DNA of 64,000 bases from Cetobacterium sp. 2A (GCF_014250685.1 NZ_JACFAJ010000006.1:434001-498000), one strand, 5' to 3'; numbered from the stretch's first letter, positions 44,704 to 54,020 are shown. Notes: generated by a model from the sequence alone, not told the origin. Made by a program: numbers and translations.

Positions 44704-45506
44704 ACAGCCCCTCCCAAGTTTTTTCCTTGATTGACAACATGTTCAATGTTTACAGAGCTCTCCTTATCACCTAGAGTAAATATCGAAATATACTCAACAT
44801 TTCCTTTGGTTCCAGTAATAGGTGAAAAATCTAAGGCTTTCAACTGTAAATTATGTTGTTTTGCAGATTCTACAACCATCTCTATTGCCATCAAATGTTT
44901 TTTACTATCTCTTACTATTCCACCTTTTTCTATATTTTCCTTTCCAACCTCAAATTGTGGTTTTATAAGGGCCATAAGTTTTGTGTCTTCGTTAAAGAAT
45001 TTCTTTAAATGTTCGAAAACTTTCGTAATTGATATGAAAGATACATCCATAACCATTATGTCAATTTTGCTATTATCTAAATCTTCTGATGTTAAATCTT
45101 TTATATGTTTATTTTCTAAAGATTTAACTCTTGGATCGTTTCTAAGTTTCCAGTCAAGTTGGTTTGTTCCAACATCTACAGAGTAAACAAATTTAGCTCC
45201 GTTTTGTAGAGCACAATCAGTAAATCCACCAGTTGAAGCTCCGATATCTAAAACTACCTTATCTGTAAAGTCCATATTAAAAGCAGTTAAAGCCTTCTCT
45301 AACTTTAATCCACCTCTACTTACATATTTACAGTTATCCCCTTTTACTCTAATTACAGGCTCTTCGTCTGTTTTTATAAGAGTTCCAGCTTTATCTATTT
45401 TCTTTTCGTTTACAATTACATTTCCAGCCATAATAGCTCTTTTTGCTTTCTCTCTAGTATCAAAGAATCCCTTTTCTACTAGTAATATATCTAAACGTTC
45501 TTTCAT
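44700..45506 (-). CDS. tlyA: TlyA-family rRNA (cytidine-2'-O)-methyltransferase
   Basis: The protein has 268 residues. An N-terminal S4 domain (ERLDILLVEKGFFDTREKAK) and an FtsJ-like SAM domain (KVVLDIGASTGGFTDCALQ near 83, VYSVDVGTNQLDWKLR) make up the TlyA architecture. TlyA methylates 23S C1920, and in some species also 16S C1409, and sets capreomycin sensitivity. It joins rsmI and rbgA in a ribosome maturation cluster. Some homologs were called hemolysins, which I regard as misleading. Confidence 0.92.
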   Translation of the reverse strand: MKERLDILLVEKGFFDTREKAKRAIMAGNVIVNEKKIDKAGTLIKTDEEPVIRVKGDNCKYVSRGGLKLEKALTAFNMDFTDKVVLDIGASTGGFTDCALQNGAKFVYSVDVGTNQLDWKLRNDPRVKSLENKHIKDLTSEDLDNSKIDIMVMDVSFISITKVFEHLKKFFNEDTKLMALIKPQFEVGKENIEKGGIVRDSKKHLMAIEMVVESAKQHNLQLKALDFSPITGTKGNVEYISIFTLGDKESSVNIEHVVNQGKNLGGAV

Positions 45507-46342
45507 TATTCTCCAACAGCCTCCTCAAAAATCTTATTGTCTTCTAAATATTCAAGCAATTGATTTTCCATTACAAGATTTTTAAAACCTTCTCTATCCA
45601 CGGCTCTTATAAGTTTTTCAGTTTCTCTTACACGTTTTGTGAAGAAATCATCTCCAATAGGGATTTTCTTATTCTTCTTATAGTAATTAATCAGCTGTTT
45701 TGTGTTTTTAAGTCTCAATTCCTGTTTTGCTCTTTTTAATCTATCTTTTATAATTCCTGATGTACATCCTAAATTCTTAGCGATATCATCTATTTGTACT
45801 CCCATAGCCATTAGAGCTAAAACTTTATCTGCTCCTACTGGATTTATTCTATGATATTTTGCTGAGTACATATCGGCTCTATGAACTATATGAGCCTCTT
45901 TTGTATTAGGTTGAATTTTTCCCCATTTACCGTGGTGAGAAATAACTATATGTATAATATTCTTTCTCATTTTTTCAACTATTCTAACTCCAAGTCCTTC
46001 TTCTACTGCAACTAAAACGTTTTCAGCTTCTTTAGTAATGTATTCAGGTTTTTTTATCATCATTTGAGAGTGCGAAAGTTTTTCTTCTGATTTTCTGATA
46101 CTTCCTTTACTCAAATCGTGGATTATAACTCCAACTACTATAGAGAAAAAATCTACTCTTTCTTTACCTTCATTTAAATCTCTATAGTCTCTTTTTATTT
46201 CATCAAAAGATATTTTCAGTACATCGTATGTATGTGTTGTTACTTTTACACCTTGATCTTCATACATATCTAAATCTAATATCATTTCATGATCTAAAAG
46301 CGTTTCTATAAATTTTAACGCCTTGTTATTGTTTTTCTGCAT
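45506..46342 (-). CDS. HD-domain phosphohydrolase with C-terminal helix-turn-helix
   Basis: The protein has 278 residues. The HD-type metal site comprises His37 (THTYDV), the HD pair in IIHDLSKG near 72, two His in VISHHGKWG near 134-142 and Asp in VHRADMYSAKYH near 155. After this, about 172-202, GVQIDDIAKNLGCTSGIIKDRLKRAKQEL (two stretches) looks like a sigma-region-4 or LuxR-type helix-turn-helix. The pairing of an HD hydrolase with a DNA- or RNA-binding helix is unusual. It overlaps dxs by 17 bases and tlyA by one. Substrate unknown. Confidence 0.8.
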   Translation of the reverse strand: MQKNNNKALKFIETLLDHEMILDLDMYEDQGVKVTTHTYDVLKISFDEIKRDYRDLNEGKERVDFFSIVVGVIIHDLSKGSIRKSEEKLSHSQMMIKKPEYITKEAENVLVAVEEGLGVRIVEKMRKNIIHIVISHHGKWGKIQPNTKEAHIVHRADMYSAKYHRINPVGADKVLALMAMGVQIDDIAKNLGCTSGIIKDRLKRAKQELRLKNTKQLINYYKKNKKIPIGDDFFTKRVRETEKLIRAVDREGFKNLVMENQLLEYLEDNKIFEEAVGE

Positions 46343-48146
46343 TAATATTGACCTCTATTCTATCCATTAATTTTTTTCCTCTAAGTCCGTTTTCTACCAT
46401 AATTTCTTCTCTTGTCCCGTGCGGTATATATCCGCTATCCAGTGCAACTTTAACTACTTTTTTACAAATATTGTTTTTATTTAAAAATTCAAGAACAGCA
46501 GAACCAAATCCATTATTTTCATACCCTTCCTCTAAGACAAAAATATTATCATATTTTTTAGTCTCAGATAAAAGAAAGTTTTCATCTAAAGGTTTTATAG
46601 TAGCTGCTGAAACAACAGTTCCGTCTATTCCTAATTCTTCTAGACCTTTTTCTATGCTCATAATTTCTTTAACCATAGATCCTGTTGCTATAAACAGATT
46701 TTTTTCTCCGTTTTTTAAAACTCTCCATTTTCCAAGTTCAAACGATGTGTCTCCATCTATCTCAAAAGCTTTTCCTCTTGGGAATCTAATTGCAATAGGT
46801 CCCTTTTCATAATCTTTAGAGAATTTCAGAACTTCTTCTAACTCTTTACCTGTAGTTGGAGCAATAACCAAATAGTTAGGAATTTGATTGAAAAATCCAA
46901 TGTCATAAATTCCTTGATGAGTTTTTCCATCCTCACCGACTATTCCCGCTCTATCAACAATAAATCTTACTGGTAAATTTTGCAAAGATATGTCATGTAT
47001 CAATTGACTATATGCCCTTTGCAAAAATGTAGAATATATGGCTACATATGGTTTTTTTCCAGATATAGCAAGTCCACCAGCAAAGGTTACAGAGTGACCT
47101 TCAGCTATTCCTACATCTATACATCTATCCGGATACTTTTCATAAAATTTGCTAAGTCCTGTTCCCTTAACCATTGCAGCTGATATTGCATAAATATCAC
47201 TATCTTCTTCAGCCATTTTTAAAATTTTATCTCCGAAAACTGTTGAGTAATTCTTATCTCCTGAATCTACAGAACCTGTTTCCAAATCAAATGGTGATAT
47301 CCCATGAAACTTTTCTTTATTTTCCTCTGCAAACTGATATCCTTTTCCTTTTTGAGTCTTTATATGCACAAATACTGGTCCTTCCATTGAGTTAGCTTTT
47401 TCAAAACACTCTAAAAGTTCCTCTATATTATGTCCATCTATAACTCCTAAAAATTTATATCCTAACTCTTCTGAAATACTTAAAGGCAGAAAGAATTGTT
47501 TAAGAGAGTTCTCCACTCTTTCCAAAACTTCTGTAACTTTTTTACCAAATTTTATTTTTTTAATTACTACCCTTATATCCTCACGGATGTTCATATATGT
47601 ACTACTTATCATAAGTCTTCCAAAAAATCTAGAAAGAGATCCCACATTTTTTCCAATTGACATCTCATTATCATTTAAAACTATTATCAGGTTTTTTATC
47701 TTTCCCCCAACATAATTTAAAGCTTCTAATGAGTGTCCGTTAGAAATTGAAGCATCTCCTATGACTACTATAACTTTAGAATCTGGATTGGCTAGAGCTA
47801 TTCCTGCTCCAGCAGATAATGCAGAACCGGCATGTCCTGTTATAAATGGATCATGCTCACTCTCTTTGGGATCCATGAAAGGTCCCAATCCATTTCTTTT
47901 ACGAAGTGTGCTAAACCTATCTTTTCTTCCTGTTAGAATCTTATGAACATAAGATTGATGTCCAACATCAAAGAGTATTTTATCTTTTGGACTTTCGAAA
48001 ACTTCATGTAAAACCTGTGTCAGCTCAACTACACCAAGGTTTGGTGCTAAATGGCCTCCAGTTCTACTGATACTTTCTATTAAAAACTCTCTTATTTCTT
48101 TGCTCTCTTTTTCTAATCTTTCTATATCCGTCCTGTTATTCACCAT
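46326..48146 (-). CDS. dxs: 1-deoxy-D-xylulose-5-phosphate synthase
   Basis: TPP enzyme that makes DXP from pyruvate and glyceraldehyde 3-phosphate, the entry to the MEP isoprenoid pathway; ispH of the same pathway is at 59.8 kb. The protein has 606 residues. GHLAPNLGVVELTQVLHEVF opens the fold, with FDVGHQSYVHKILTGR following. The TPP motif reads VIGDASISNGHSLEALN, with GDA where most DXS proteins have GDG. FVDRAGIVGEDGKTHQG and ITIlike GxxxxHG C-terminal marks complete it. Confidence 0.94.
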   Translation of the reverse strand: MVNNRTDIERLEKESKEIREFLIESISRTGGHLAPNLGVVELTQVLHEVFESPKDKILFDVGHQSYVHKILTGRKDRFSTLRKRNGLGPFMDPKESEHDPFITGHAGSALSAGAGIALANPDSKVIVVIGDASISNGHSLEALNYVGGKIKNLIIVLNDNEMSIGKNVGSLSRFFGRLMISSTYMNIREDIRVVIKKIKFGKKVTEVLERVENSLKQFFLPLSISEELGYKFLGVIDGHNIEELLECFEKANSMEGPVFVHIKTQKGKGYQFAEENKEKFHGISPFDLETGSVDSGDKNYSTVFGDKILKMAEEDSDIYAISAAMVKGTGLSKFYEKYPDRCIDVGIAEGHSVTFAGGLAISGKKPYVAIYSTFLQRAYSQLIHDISLQNLPVRFIVDRAGIVGEDGKTHQGIYDIGFFNQIPNYLVIAPTTGKELEEVLKFSKDYEKGPIAIRFPRGKAFEIDGDTSFELGKWRVLKNGEKNLFIATGSMVKEIMSIEKGLEELGIDGTVVSAATIKPLDENFLLSETKKYDNIFVLEEGYENNGFGSAVLEFLNKNNICKKVVKVALDSGYIPHGTREEIMVENGLRGKKLMDRIEVNINAEKQ

Positions 48147-48156
48147 TCTTCCGTCC

Positions 48157-48618
48157 TTAAACCTGTATATATGACGTAAACATAAGAGATACTACAATTC
48201 CTAGGGCCGCACCTGCAAGTACTTCAAATGGAGTATGCCCAAGAAGTTCTTTCAATCTCTCGTCATGAATTCTTTCACCAATTTTAGATGCAAATTTATC
48301 TAAAAGTGTATTTATAATTCCAGCATGTTTTCCTGCTGCTCTTCTTATACCTGCTGCATCATACATAACTATTCCTGAAAATACTATTGCTATTGCAAAT
48401 AATGGACTTTCCATTCCATAAGCTATTCCAACAGAGGTAGTCAGTGATGAAACTGTAGAGGAATGTGAACTAGGCATTCCTCCTGTTTCCCAAAGTCTTT
48501 TAATATTAAATTTTTGTTCTAAAAATATTGAACTTACCACCTTATAGAATTGAGCTATAAACCAAGCTACAAATACAACATCTAAAATTCTATTTCCAAA
48601 TATTATTCCGCTTTGCAT
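48157..48618 (-). CDS. Divergent PAP2-family membrane protein (YuiD-like)
   Basis: The protein has 153 residues of DUF212 type. GGMPSSHSSTVSSLTTSVG near 45-63 and YDAAGIRRAAGKHA near 90 are family marks, and ELLGHTPFEVLAGAALGIVV near the end recalls the acid-phosphatase/PAP2 third motif. Four to five membrane helices are predicted by eye. It may dephosphorylate lipid phosphates, perhaps isoprenyl phosphates given its place beside dxs, but this is inference. ATG 48618 is used because a GGGGGAG site ends a few bases earlier; GTG four codons before has no site. Confidence 0.82.
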   Translation of the reverse strand: MQSGIIFGNRILDVVFVAWFIAQFYKVVSSIFLEQKFNIKRLWETGGMPSSHSSTVSSLTTSVGIAYGMESPLFAIAIVFSGIVMYDAAGIRRAAGKHAGIINTLLDKFASKIGERIHDERLKELLGHTPFEVLAGAALGIVVSLMFTSYIQV

Positions 48619-48649
48619 AAACTCCCCCACTCAATTTTTTTAAGAGTTC

Positions 48650-48955
48650 TTAGATTCTTTTAATTTCTAAAGAAATTGTAGGTTTATCTTTATTTTCTTT
48701 GAATAAGATAATTGTTCTTCCAATTATTCCAACAACTTCTGCTTCTATTGCTTCACAGATTTGCTCTGCAATTTCATACTTTTCAACTTCTGAGTTTTGA
48801 AGTATTTTTACTTTAATAAGCTCTCTTGGAGTTATAGCTTCTAATATTCCTTGAGCTAAACTTTCTGAAAATCCATCTTTACCTATTCTAAATAGTGGAT
48901 CTAAATTATGAGCTGCCTTTCTTAAATACGCTTTTTTCTTACTTGTTAATTTCAT
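48650..48955 (-). CDS. yhbY: YhbY/CRM-domain RNA-binding protein
   Basis: The protein has 101 residues forming one CRM domain. It starts LTSKKKAYLRKAAHNLDPLF and has RIGKDGFSESLAQGILEAI and HELIKVK-like PRELIKVKIL, ending VGIIGRTIILFKEN. YhbY associates with the pre-50S particle and helps ribosome assembly. It is 21 bases after the RNase J gene. Confidence 0.93.
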   Translation of the reverse strand: MKLTSKKKAYLRKAAHNLDPLFRIGKDGFSESLAQGILEAITPRELIKVKILQNSEVEKYEIAEQICEAIEAEVVGIIGRTIILFKENKDKPTISLEIKRI

Positions 48956-48976
48956 TTTTTCTCCTCTTATTCCTAA

Positions 48977-50836
48977 TTAAACTTCCATTATTACTGGAAG
49001 AATCACAGGATTTCTCTTTATTTTATTATAGAAAAATTTCGATGCAATTTCTCTAGTACTATTTTTTAATATCGCCCAATCTTTAACTCCTGCTTCTTCG
49101 TATGACAGAAGTTTAATTTTGATGCTTTCTGCTGCTTCATTTAATATTTGCTCTGATTCTTTCGAATAAACAAATCCTCTTGTTACAATATCAGGACCAC
49201 TTATAAGCTTTCCTGTCTCTTTATTTAGAGTAAATACTATTACAACTACTCCATCTTGAGATAATTGCTGTCTATCTTTTAAAACTACATTTCCAATGTC
49301 TCCAACTCCAAGTCCGTCAACAAGAGTAGCTCCTGCATTAACTTTACCTTTTATTTTTGCACTAGATTTTGTAACTTCTATTCTGTTTCCATTTAAAGCT
49401 ATGATAACATTTTGCTTTGGAATTCCTGTTTCAATTGCAGTCTCTTTATGAGCCTTTAGCATTTTGTATTCTCCGTGCACAGGCATAAAGTGCTTAGGTC
49501 TTATAAGATTTAACATAAGTCTTTGCTCTTCTTTACTTCCGTGTCCTGAAACGTGGATTCCAGCAACTTTTTTAAATACAACTTCTGCATCATATTTTAA
49601 AAGGTTATTGATATTGTTAGAAACAGCTTTTTCATTACCAGGAATTGGTGTTGCTGAAATTATTACTGTATCTCCCTCTTTTATCTTAGTATGCTTATGC
49701 ATATTTTTAGCAATTCTAGAAAGAGCAGCCATTGGCTCTCCTTGAGTTCCTGTACATAAAATTACAGCTTTGTTATCCTTTAATTTTTCAACATCAGTTA
49801 AAGGTACCATTATATTTTCTGGAAGTTTTAAATATCCAAGTCTAGAAGCAATATCAAATACTTTGATTAAACTTCTTCCATCTATAGCAATTCTTCTTCC
49901 ATACTCATGAGCTATATTAACTATTTGTTGAAGTCTATGTACATGCGAAGCAAACGCAGCAATTATTATTCTTCCTTTAGCTTTAGCAAATTCAACTTTA
50001 AATGCCTCTCCAACACTTCTTTCTGAAGGAGTGAATCCTTCAATTTCTGAGTTAGTTGAGTCAGATAGTAGTAAATCTACTCCTTGTTCACCAATTTGAG
50101 CTAGTCTTGCAAAGTCAACACCCTCTCCATCAATTGGAGTTAAATCGATCTTGAAGTCTCCAGTATACATAACTACTCCTGCTGGAGTTGTTATTACAAC
50201 TGAATAAGCATCAGCTATCGAGTGAGTAACTTTTACAAACTCTACTGTAAAGTATTTTCCAACTTTAACTCTACTTCTACCTTTAACCTCTTTCATTTTA
50301 GGAAGTTCTTTTGAGAAGTCTCCATTTTCAAATTTAGATTTGATAAGAGCAAGAGTTAGTTTTCCTCCATACACTGGAATTGATTTATCTATCTTTTGGT
50401 AAAGGTATGGAATTGAACCGATATGGTCTTCATGTCCGTGAGTTATGAAAACTCCCTTTACTTTATCTTTATTATTTTCGATATATGAGAAATCTGGAAT
50501 AACTAAATCTATTCCTAATAACTCGTCATCTGGGAAAGTAACTCCAGAGTCAACTATGATAATCTCATCTCTGTATTGGATAACAGTCATATTTTTTCCA
50601 ACTTCATCCAATCCACCAAGTGGAATTACATACATTTTTTCCTCTTTAGCTTCTTTAACTTCCTTAGTCTCTTTAACTTCTTTAACCTCTTTTATTTCCT
50701 TAACTTCTTTTATTTCTTTTGTTTCTTTTTCTATAGCTTCTGTTTTTTCTACTACTTCAGCTTTAGGTTTTTTATATCTGTATTTTTTCTTCGGCGCTGA
50801 TGTTGTAGTATCAACTTTTTCTTTTTCTAAATTCAT
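48977..50836 (-). CDS. rnj: Ribonuclease J
   Basis: Endo- and 5'-3' exoribonuclease of the metallo-beta-lactamase fold, central to mRNA decay where RNase E is absent. The protein has 619 residues. The first 66 residues are a low-complexity Lys/Glu extension built from KEIKEVKEV-like units, not found in most RNase J proteins. The core then begins MYVIPLGGLDEVGKNMTVIQ. The metal site is FITHGHEDHIGSIPYL near 130. Beta-CASP motifs (DGRSLI, HVSGHGSKEEQR, MPVHGEYKM) and a C-terminal domain follow. It abuts mrdA directly. Confidence 0.94.
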   Translation of the reverse strand: MNLEKEKVDTTTSAPKKKYRYKKPKAEVVEKTEAIEKETKEIKEVKEIKEVKEVKETKEVKEAKEEKMYVIPLGGLDEVGKNMTVIQYRDEIIIVDSGVTFPDDELLGIDLVIPDFSYIENNKDKVKGVFITHGHEDHIGSIPYLYQKIDKSIPVYGGKLTLALIKSKFENGDFSKELPKMKEVKGRSRVKVGKYFTVEFVKVTHSIADAYSVVITTPAGVVMYTGDFKIDLTPIDGEGVDFARLAQIGEQGVDLLLSDSTNSEIEGFTPSERSVGEAFKVEFAKAKGRIIIAAFASHVHRLQQIVNIAHEYGRRIAIDGRSLIKVFDIASRLGYLKLPENIMVPLTDVEKLKDNKAVILCTGTQGEPMAALSRIAKNMHKHTKIKEGDTVIISATPIPGNEKAVSNNINNLLKYDAEVVFKKVAGIHVSGHGSKEEQRLMLNLIRPKHFMPVHGEYKMLKAHKETAIETGIPKQNVIIALNGNRIEVTKSSAKIKGKVNAGATLVDGLGVGDIGNVVLKDRQQLSQDGVVVIVFTLNKETGKLISGPDIVTRGFVYSKESEQILNEAAESIKIKLLSYEEAGVKDWAILKNSTREIASKFFYNKIKRNPVILPVIMEV

Positions 50837-52624
50837 CTATTTCTCCTTACCATAATATTCCAAATATTTATCCACAAATTTTTTCGCTACTCCACCAGCC
50901 ATTGCTCCTCCTCCACCAGCTCCCTCTAAAAGAACTGTGAAAACTATTTCGGGGTCATCAGCTGGGAAATATCCCGCCACCCAGGCGTGAGTCAATTTAA
51001 ACTGTGAGTTCTGTGCAGAACCACTTTTTGCTGCTACTTTTAATCCTTTTGTTCTAAGAGCTTTTGTTGTTCCGTTGTATTCATCAACCGTTGCTACAAG
51101 AGCATCATTCATTACTTTATAATAATCTTTTGGATAAGAAACTTTGTAAAGTACTTCAGGAATTACTGGTTCTTTTTTTCCATTCATCTCTAAATATTTG
51201 ACTACATGAGGTACGTATGCAACTCCTCTATTAGCAAGCCCTGCATAGGATACAGCAAGTTGTAACGGCGTTACCAAAAGATAACCCTGTCCTATTGATA
51301 AGTTTATTGTATCTCCTTTATACCATCCTTGATTGTATGCTTTTTTCTTCCACGTAGGAGTTGGTAAAACACCATCTCTTTCTCCTGTAATATCTATCCC
51401 AGTACGTTTCCCGAAACCAAAGTTCCCAGCAACATCAACTATTCCCTCATATCCAAATTGATCTGAAAATCTATAATAATATGGATTTACTGATTCAATT
51501 ATAGATTTTCTCATATCTGTATATCCGTGTCCTCCAACTTTCCATGCCTTCCATCTCCATGCACCTATCTCATAATATCCATTGTCATAGATTTTAAATT
51601 TAGGATCTAGTCCTTTTTCTAAGAAAGAAAAAGCTGAAAATGGTTTAAATGTTGAACCTGGCGGATACTCTCCTGCAACTACCTTGTTATTTAAAGGTCT
51701 TCTTGGATCTTTTATTATCTCATTCCACTCCTCTACAGATATTTGTGAGCTAAATGTATTTAGAGAATATGTTGGATAACTAACCATCGTAACCATTTCT
51801 CCTGTTTTAGGATTCATAGCTATTAATGCTCCTGTTAGTTTCTCATCTCTAAAAATAGCTTCCATATCTCTTTGAAGTCTCATGTCTATTGATAAATGGA
51901 CATCTGCTCCAGGAACAGGTTCCTTATTTTTCATAAGTTTTTGAGCTTTATTTAAGGCATTTACTTCTATATAATCAAATCCAGCTTCACCCTGAAGTTT
52001 CTCATCATATACCTTTTCAACACCTTCTTTACCAACGATATCTCTAGGAGAATACCCTTTCTCCTTTAAAACCTCATACTCTTTTAAAGATATTTTTTTT
52101 ACATATCCTAGTATGTGTGATGCTAAATCATCAAATAGGTATTTTCTCTTCGAATAAGTCTGTACTTGTAGGTACGGATATTCTGGGAGTTTTTCCATAA
52201 TCTTATGAGCTGACATTGTATCCATATCCTCTAGTAAAACATTTTCTCTAGTGTATGGAAATATCTCTCCATTTTTTACTCTTTTTTTAATATATTCATT
52301 ATCGTAACCTGTTAGTTCACTTATCTCATTTAAAGTTTTCTCGTCTATAGTTCTTTCATTTAAGTATACTAATCTATAACCCGCACCATTAGTTACTATT
52401 AACTCTCCTTCGGAATCATATACGTTTCCTCTTGGAGCGTCAACTCTTCTGAATTTCACTCTATTTTTTTCTGAGAGATATTTGTATTTTTCCTCTTGGA
52501 AAACTTGTAGGTAAAACATTCTCAATCCTAGAAGTACGAATATCAAAAATATAACTATTCTATATAAAAGATTTCTAAAACTAGAATCACTACCTATCTT
52601 GATATCAATATCACTCTTTTTCAT
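50837..52624 (-). CDS. mrdA: Penicillin-binding protein 2
   Basis: Transpeptidase of the elongasome. The protein has 595 residues. One N-terminal membrane helix (about 20-42) is followed by a dimer domain (LSEKNRVKFRRVDAPRGNVYD, two stretches) and the transpeptidase domain. Ser in GEYPPGSTFKPFS is the acyl site, SVNPYY is the SxN motif and AKSGSAQNS is the KSGT-like motif. Its start overlaps the mreD-like gene by four bases. No rodA is adjacent. Confidence 0.95.
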   Translation of the reverse strand: MKKSDIDIKIGSDSSFRNLLYRIVIFLIFVLLGLRMFYLQVFQEEKYKYLSEKNRVKFRRVDAPRGNVYDSEGELIVTNGAGYRLVYLNERTIDEKTLNEISELTGYDNEYIKKRVKNGEIFPYTRENVLLEDMDTMSAHKIMEKLPEYPYLQVQTYSKRKYLFDDLASHILGYVKKISLKEYEVLKEKGYSPRDIVGKEGVEKVYDEKLQGEAGFDYIEVNALNKAQKLMKNKEPVPGADVHLSIDMRLQRDMEAIFRDEKLTGALIAMNPKTGEMVTMVSYPTYSLNTFSSQISVEEWNEIIKDPRRPLNNKVVAGEYPPGSTFKPFSAFSFLEKGLDPKFKIYDNGYYEIGAWRWKAWKVGGHGYTDMRKSIIESVNPYYYRFSDQFGYEGIVDVAGNFGFGKRTGIDITGERDGVLPTPTWKKKAYNQGWYKGDTINLSIGQGYLLVTPLQLAVSYAGLANRGVAYVPHVVKYLEMNGKKEPVIPEVLYKVSYPKDYYKVMNDALVATVDEYNGTTKALRTKGLKVAAKSGSAQNSQFKLTHAWVAGYFPADDPEIVFTVLLEGAGGGGAMAGGVAKKFVDKYLEYYGKEK

Positions 52625-53016
52625 CTTCTAACCCCTTTTATGTATATATAGTTAACTAAAAAATATCCCGTAATTGAAGTTGTTATTTGATATAAATTTA
52701 AATGTACCTCATTAAATAAATACCATAATATCCACTGTATTGCGACAATAAAAACTATATTTCCCAAGTTATATCCTAAATGGATAAAAAAGAGATAAAA
52801 AATTCCAAAGCTCAGTACTAAAAAAAACATAATCTGGAAAAATTCACTGTTTTGTAAAGATAAAATCAAGCCTAGTAAAAATAGCATAACTGAACTTCTT
52901 CCATCTTTACGAAAAGCAAGGTACGTAAGGTAAGGCATAACTAGTACTCCATATGAAACATGTATAGGCAAGCTCCCTACAAAGAAGACAAGTAATAGAG
53001 ATATAAAATCTACCAT
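52621..53016 (-). CDS. mreD: MreD-like rod-shape membrane protein
   Basis: The protein has 131 residues in about four to five hydrophobic helices, with no catalytic motif. It is somewhat shorter than E. coli MreD (162). The sequence alone is weakly conserved; the call leans on its size, hydrophobic profile and its position directly before mrdA with a four-base overlap, as in mreBCD-mrdA clusters. mreB and mreC are not in the window. Confidence 0.68.
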   Translation of the reverse strand: MVDFISLLLVFFVGSLPIHVSYGVLVMPYLTYLAFRKDGRSSVMLFLLGLILSLQNSEFFQIMFFLVLSFGIFYLFFIHLGYNLGNIVFIVAIQWILWYLFNEVHLNLYQITTSITGYFLVNYIYIKGVRR

Positions 53017-53030
53017 TCCCCACTCCCTTC

Positions 53031-54020
53031 CTAGTTAAAAAGTATATTTATTTTATTTCTAAGATCGTTCTTTTCTATCATATTATTAATATTAAGCTTT
53101 TTTCCGATTTTATAAGCAATGTAATAATCGTCTGGATGATATTGAATTACCGATACTTCAACATTACTTTTCTTTTTATCTGTTTTTATATTTTTATATC
53201 CATGATTTTTCAATTGAGATACTGCATCTGAAGCTGAAGAATCATTACCAATTACATATATGTCAAGTAAATTGGCTTGTTCTTTCCCTAAAACTAATAC
53301 TGCATTAGCTAAAGTTGGAATGCTTCCAGCATCTGCAATTTTAAAGTATTTTTCATCAACTTGCATAATAAGTTCTTCCATCTTAGATTTTTCTGCCTCA
53401 TTGATTATAAGTAAACTATAATCACTGTTTTTCTCGTAGTTTGCTGCTGTGTAAGTAATCGGGAGTTTTTTCTTTAACTTCTCTCCTGTTATTTTAGCAT
53501 ATCCAGCTCTTCCGTTGGCATTTAATATATCTATTATAAGTTCTCCAGTTCCACGATTTGAGTTTTCTCTATATAACGAGTCAAACATTGAATGCATGCT
53601 CGATGTCAAAATATATCTCTTCTCATCGATAACTGTTTCTGGTATGTTTTTAGCATTTTTAACATCTAAATGCATCTCTCCATACTTAACTACTTTATAG
53701 CTGTTTATTTTCTCAGGTAAAAGTCTGTTTAATGAATTTAGAACTTCTTCATAATTTTTCTTCTCTAAAAGTTCTTGAAAACTTATATTTTTATCCACTT
53801 GTATTTCCTGTGGAATTCTTATAGCTAATTTATTCTCATATATTACAAATATGTTTTCCTTACCTATTACTGCATACCTATCCAATTTTTCTAAATTTTC
53901 ATTTGATGTTTTTAAATTATAAGTTAAAATTACTCCTAGAAATCCTATTATAATAAGTCCTAGAAAAAAAGCTTTTAAGCCCTTATTTACATTCGTTTTT
54001 AAACTCTTCCCTTTTCTCAT
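53031..54020 (-). CDS. Membrane-anchored LytR C-terminal (LytR_C) domain protein
   Basis: The protein has 329 residues. It has a basic N-terminus, one membrane helix (about 18-35, AFFLGLIIIGFLGVILTY), an extracytoplasmic region, then LytR_C-type segments: IIDILNANGRAGYAKITGEKL near 160 and, near the end, SDAVSQLKNHGYKNI. It has no LCP catalytic domain, so it is not a wall-polymer ligase. The gene starts inside the end of mtaB (37 bases of overlap) and precedes mreD-mrdA, which suggests an envelope role. ATG 54020 is chosen; a TTG eight codons earlier is also possible. Confidence 0.75.
   Translation of the reverse strand: MRKGKSLKTNVNKGLKAFFLGLIIIGFLGVILTYNLKTSNENLEKLDRYAVIGKENIFVIYENKLAIRIPQEIQVDKNISFQELLEKKNYEEVLNSLNRLLPEKINSYKVVKYGEMHLDVKNAKNIPETVIDEKRYILTSSMHSMFDSLYRENSNRGTGELIIDILNANGRAGYAKITGEKLKKKLPITYTAANYEKNSDYSLLIINEAEKSKMEELIMQVDEKYFKIADAGSIPTLANAVLVLGKEQANLLDIYVIGNDSSASDAVSQLKNHGYKNIKTDKKKSNVEVSVIQYHPDDYYIAYKIGKKLNINNMIEKNDLRNKINILFN

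Noticed and set aside
44731..45186. 151-codon open frame opposite tlyA
   Set aside because: Antisense to a clear gene, composition is a shadow of tlyA codons, no ribosome site.
46348..46812. 154-codon open frame opposite dxs
   Set aside because: Shadow of the dxs reading frame, with serine- and phenylalanine-rich low-information sequence.
50445..50855. 136-codon open frame opposite the RNase J N-terminus
   Set aside because: Caused by the KE-repeat DNA read on the other strand (S/L/T-rich repeat).
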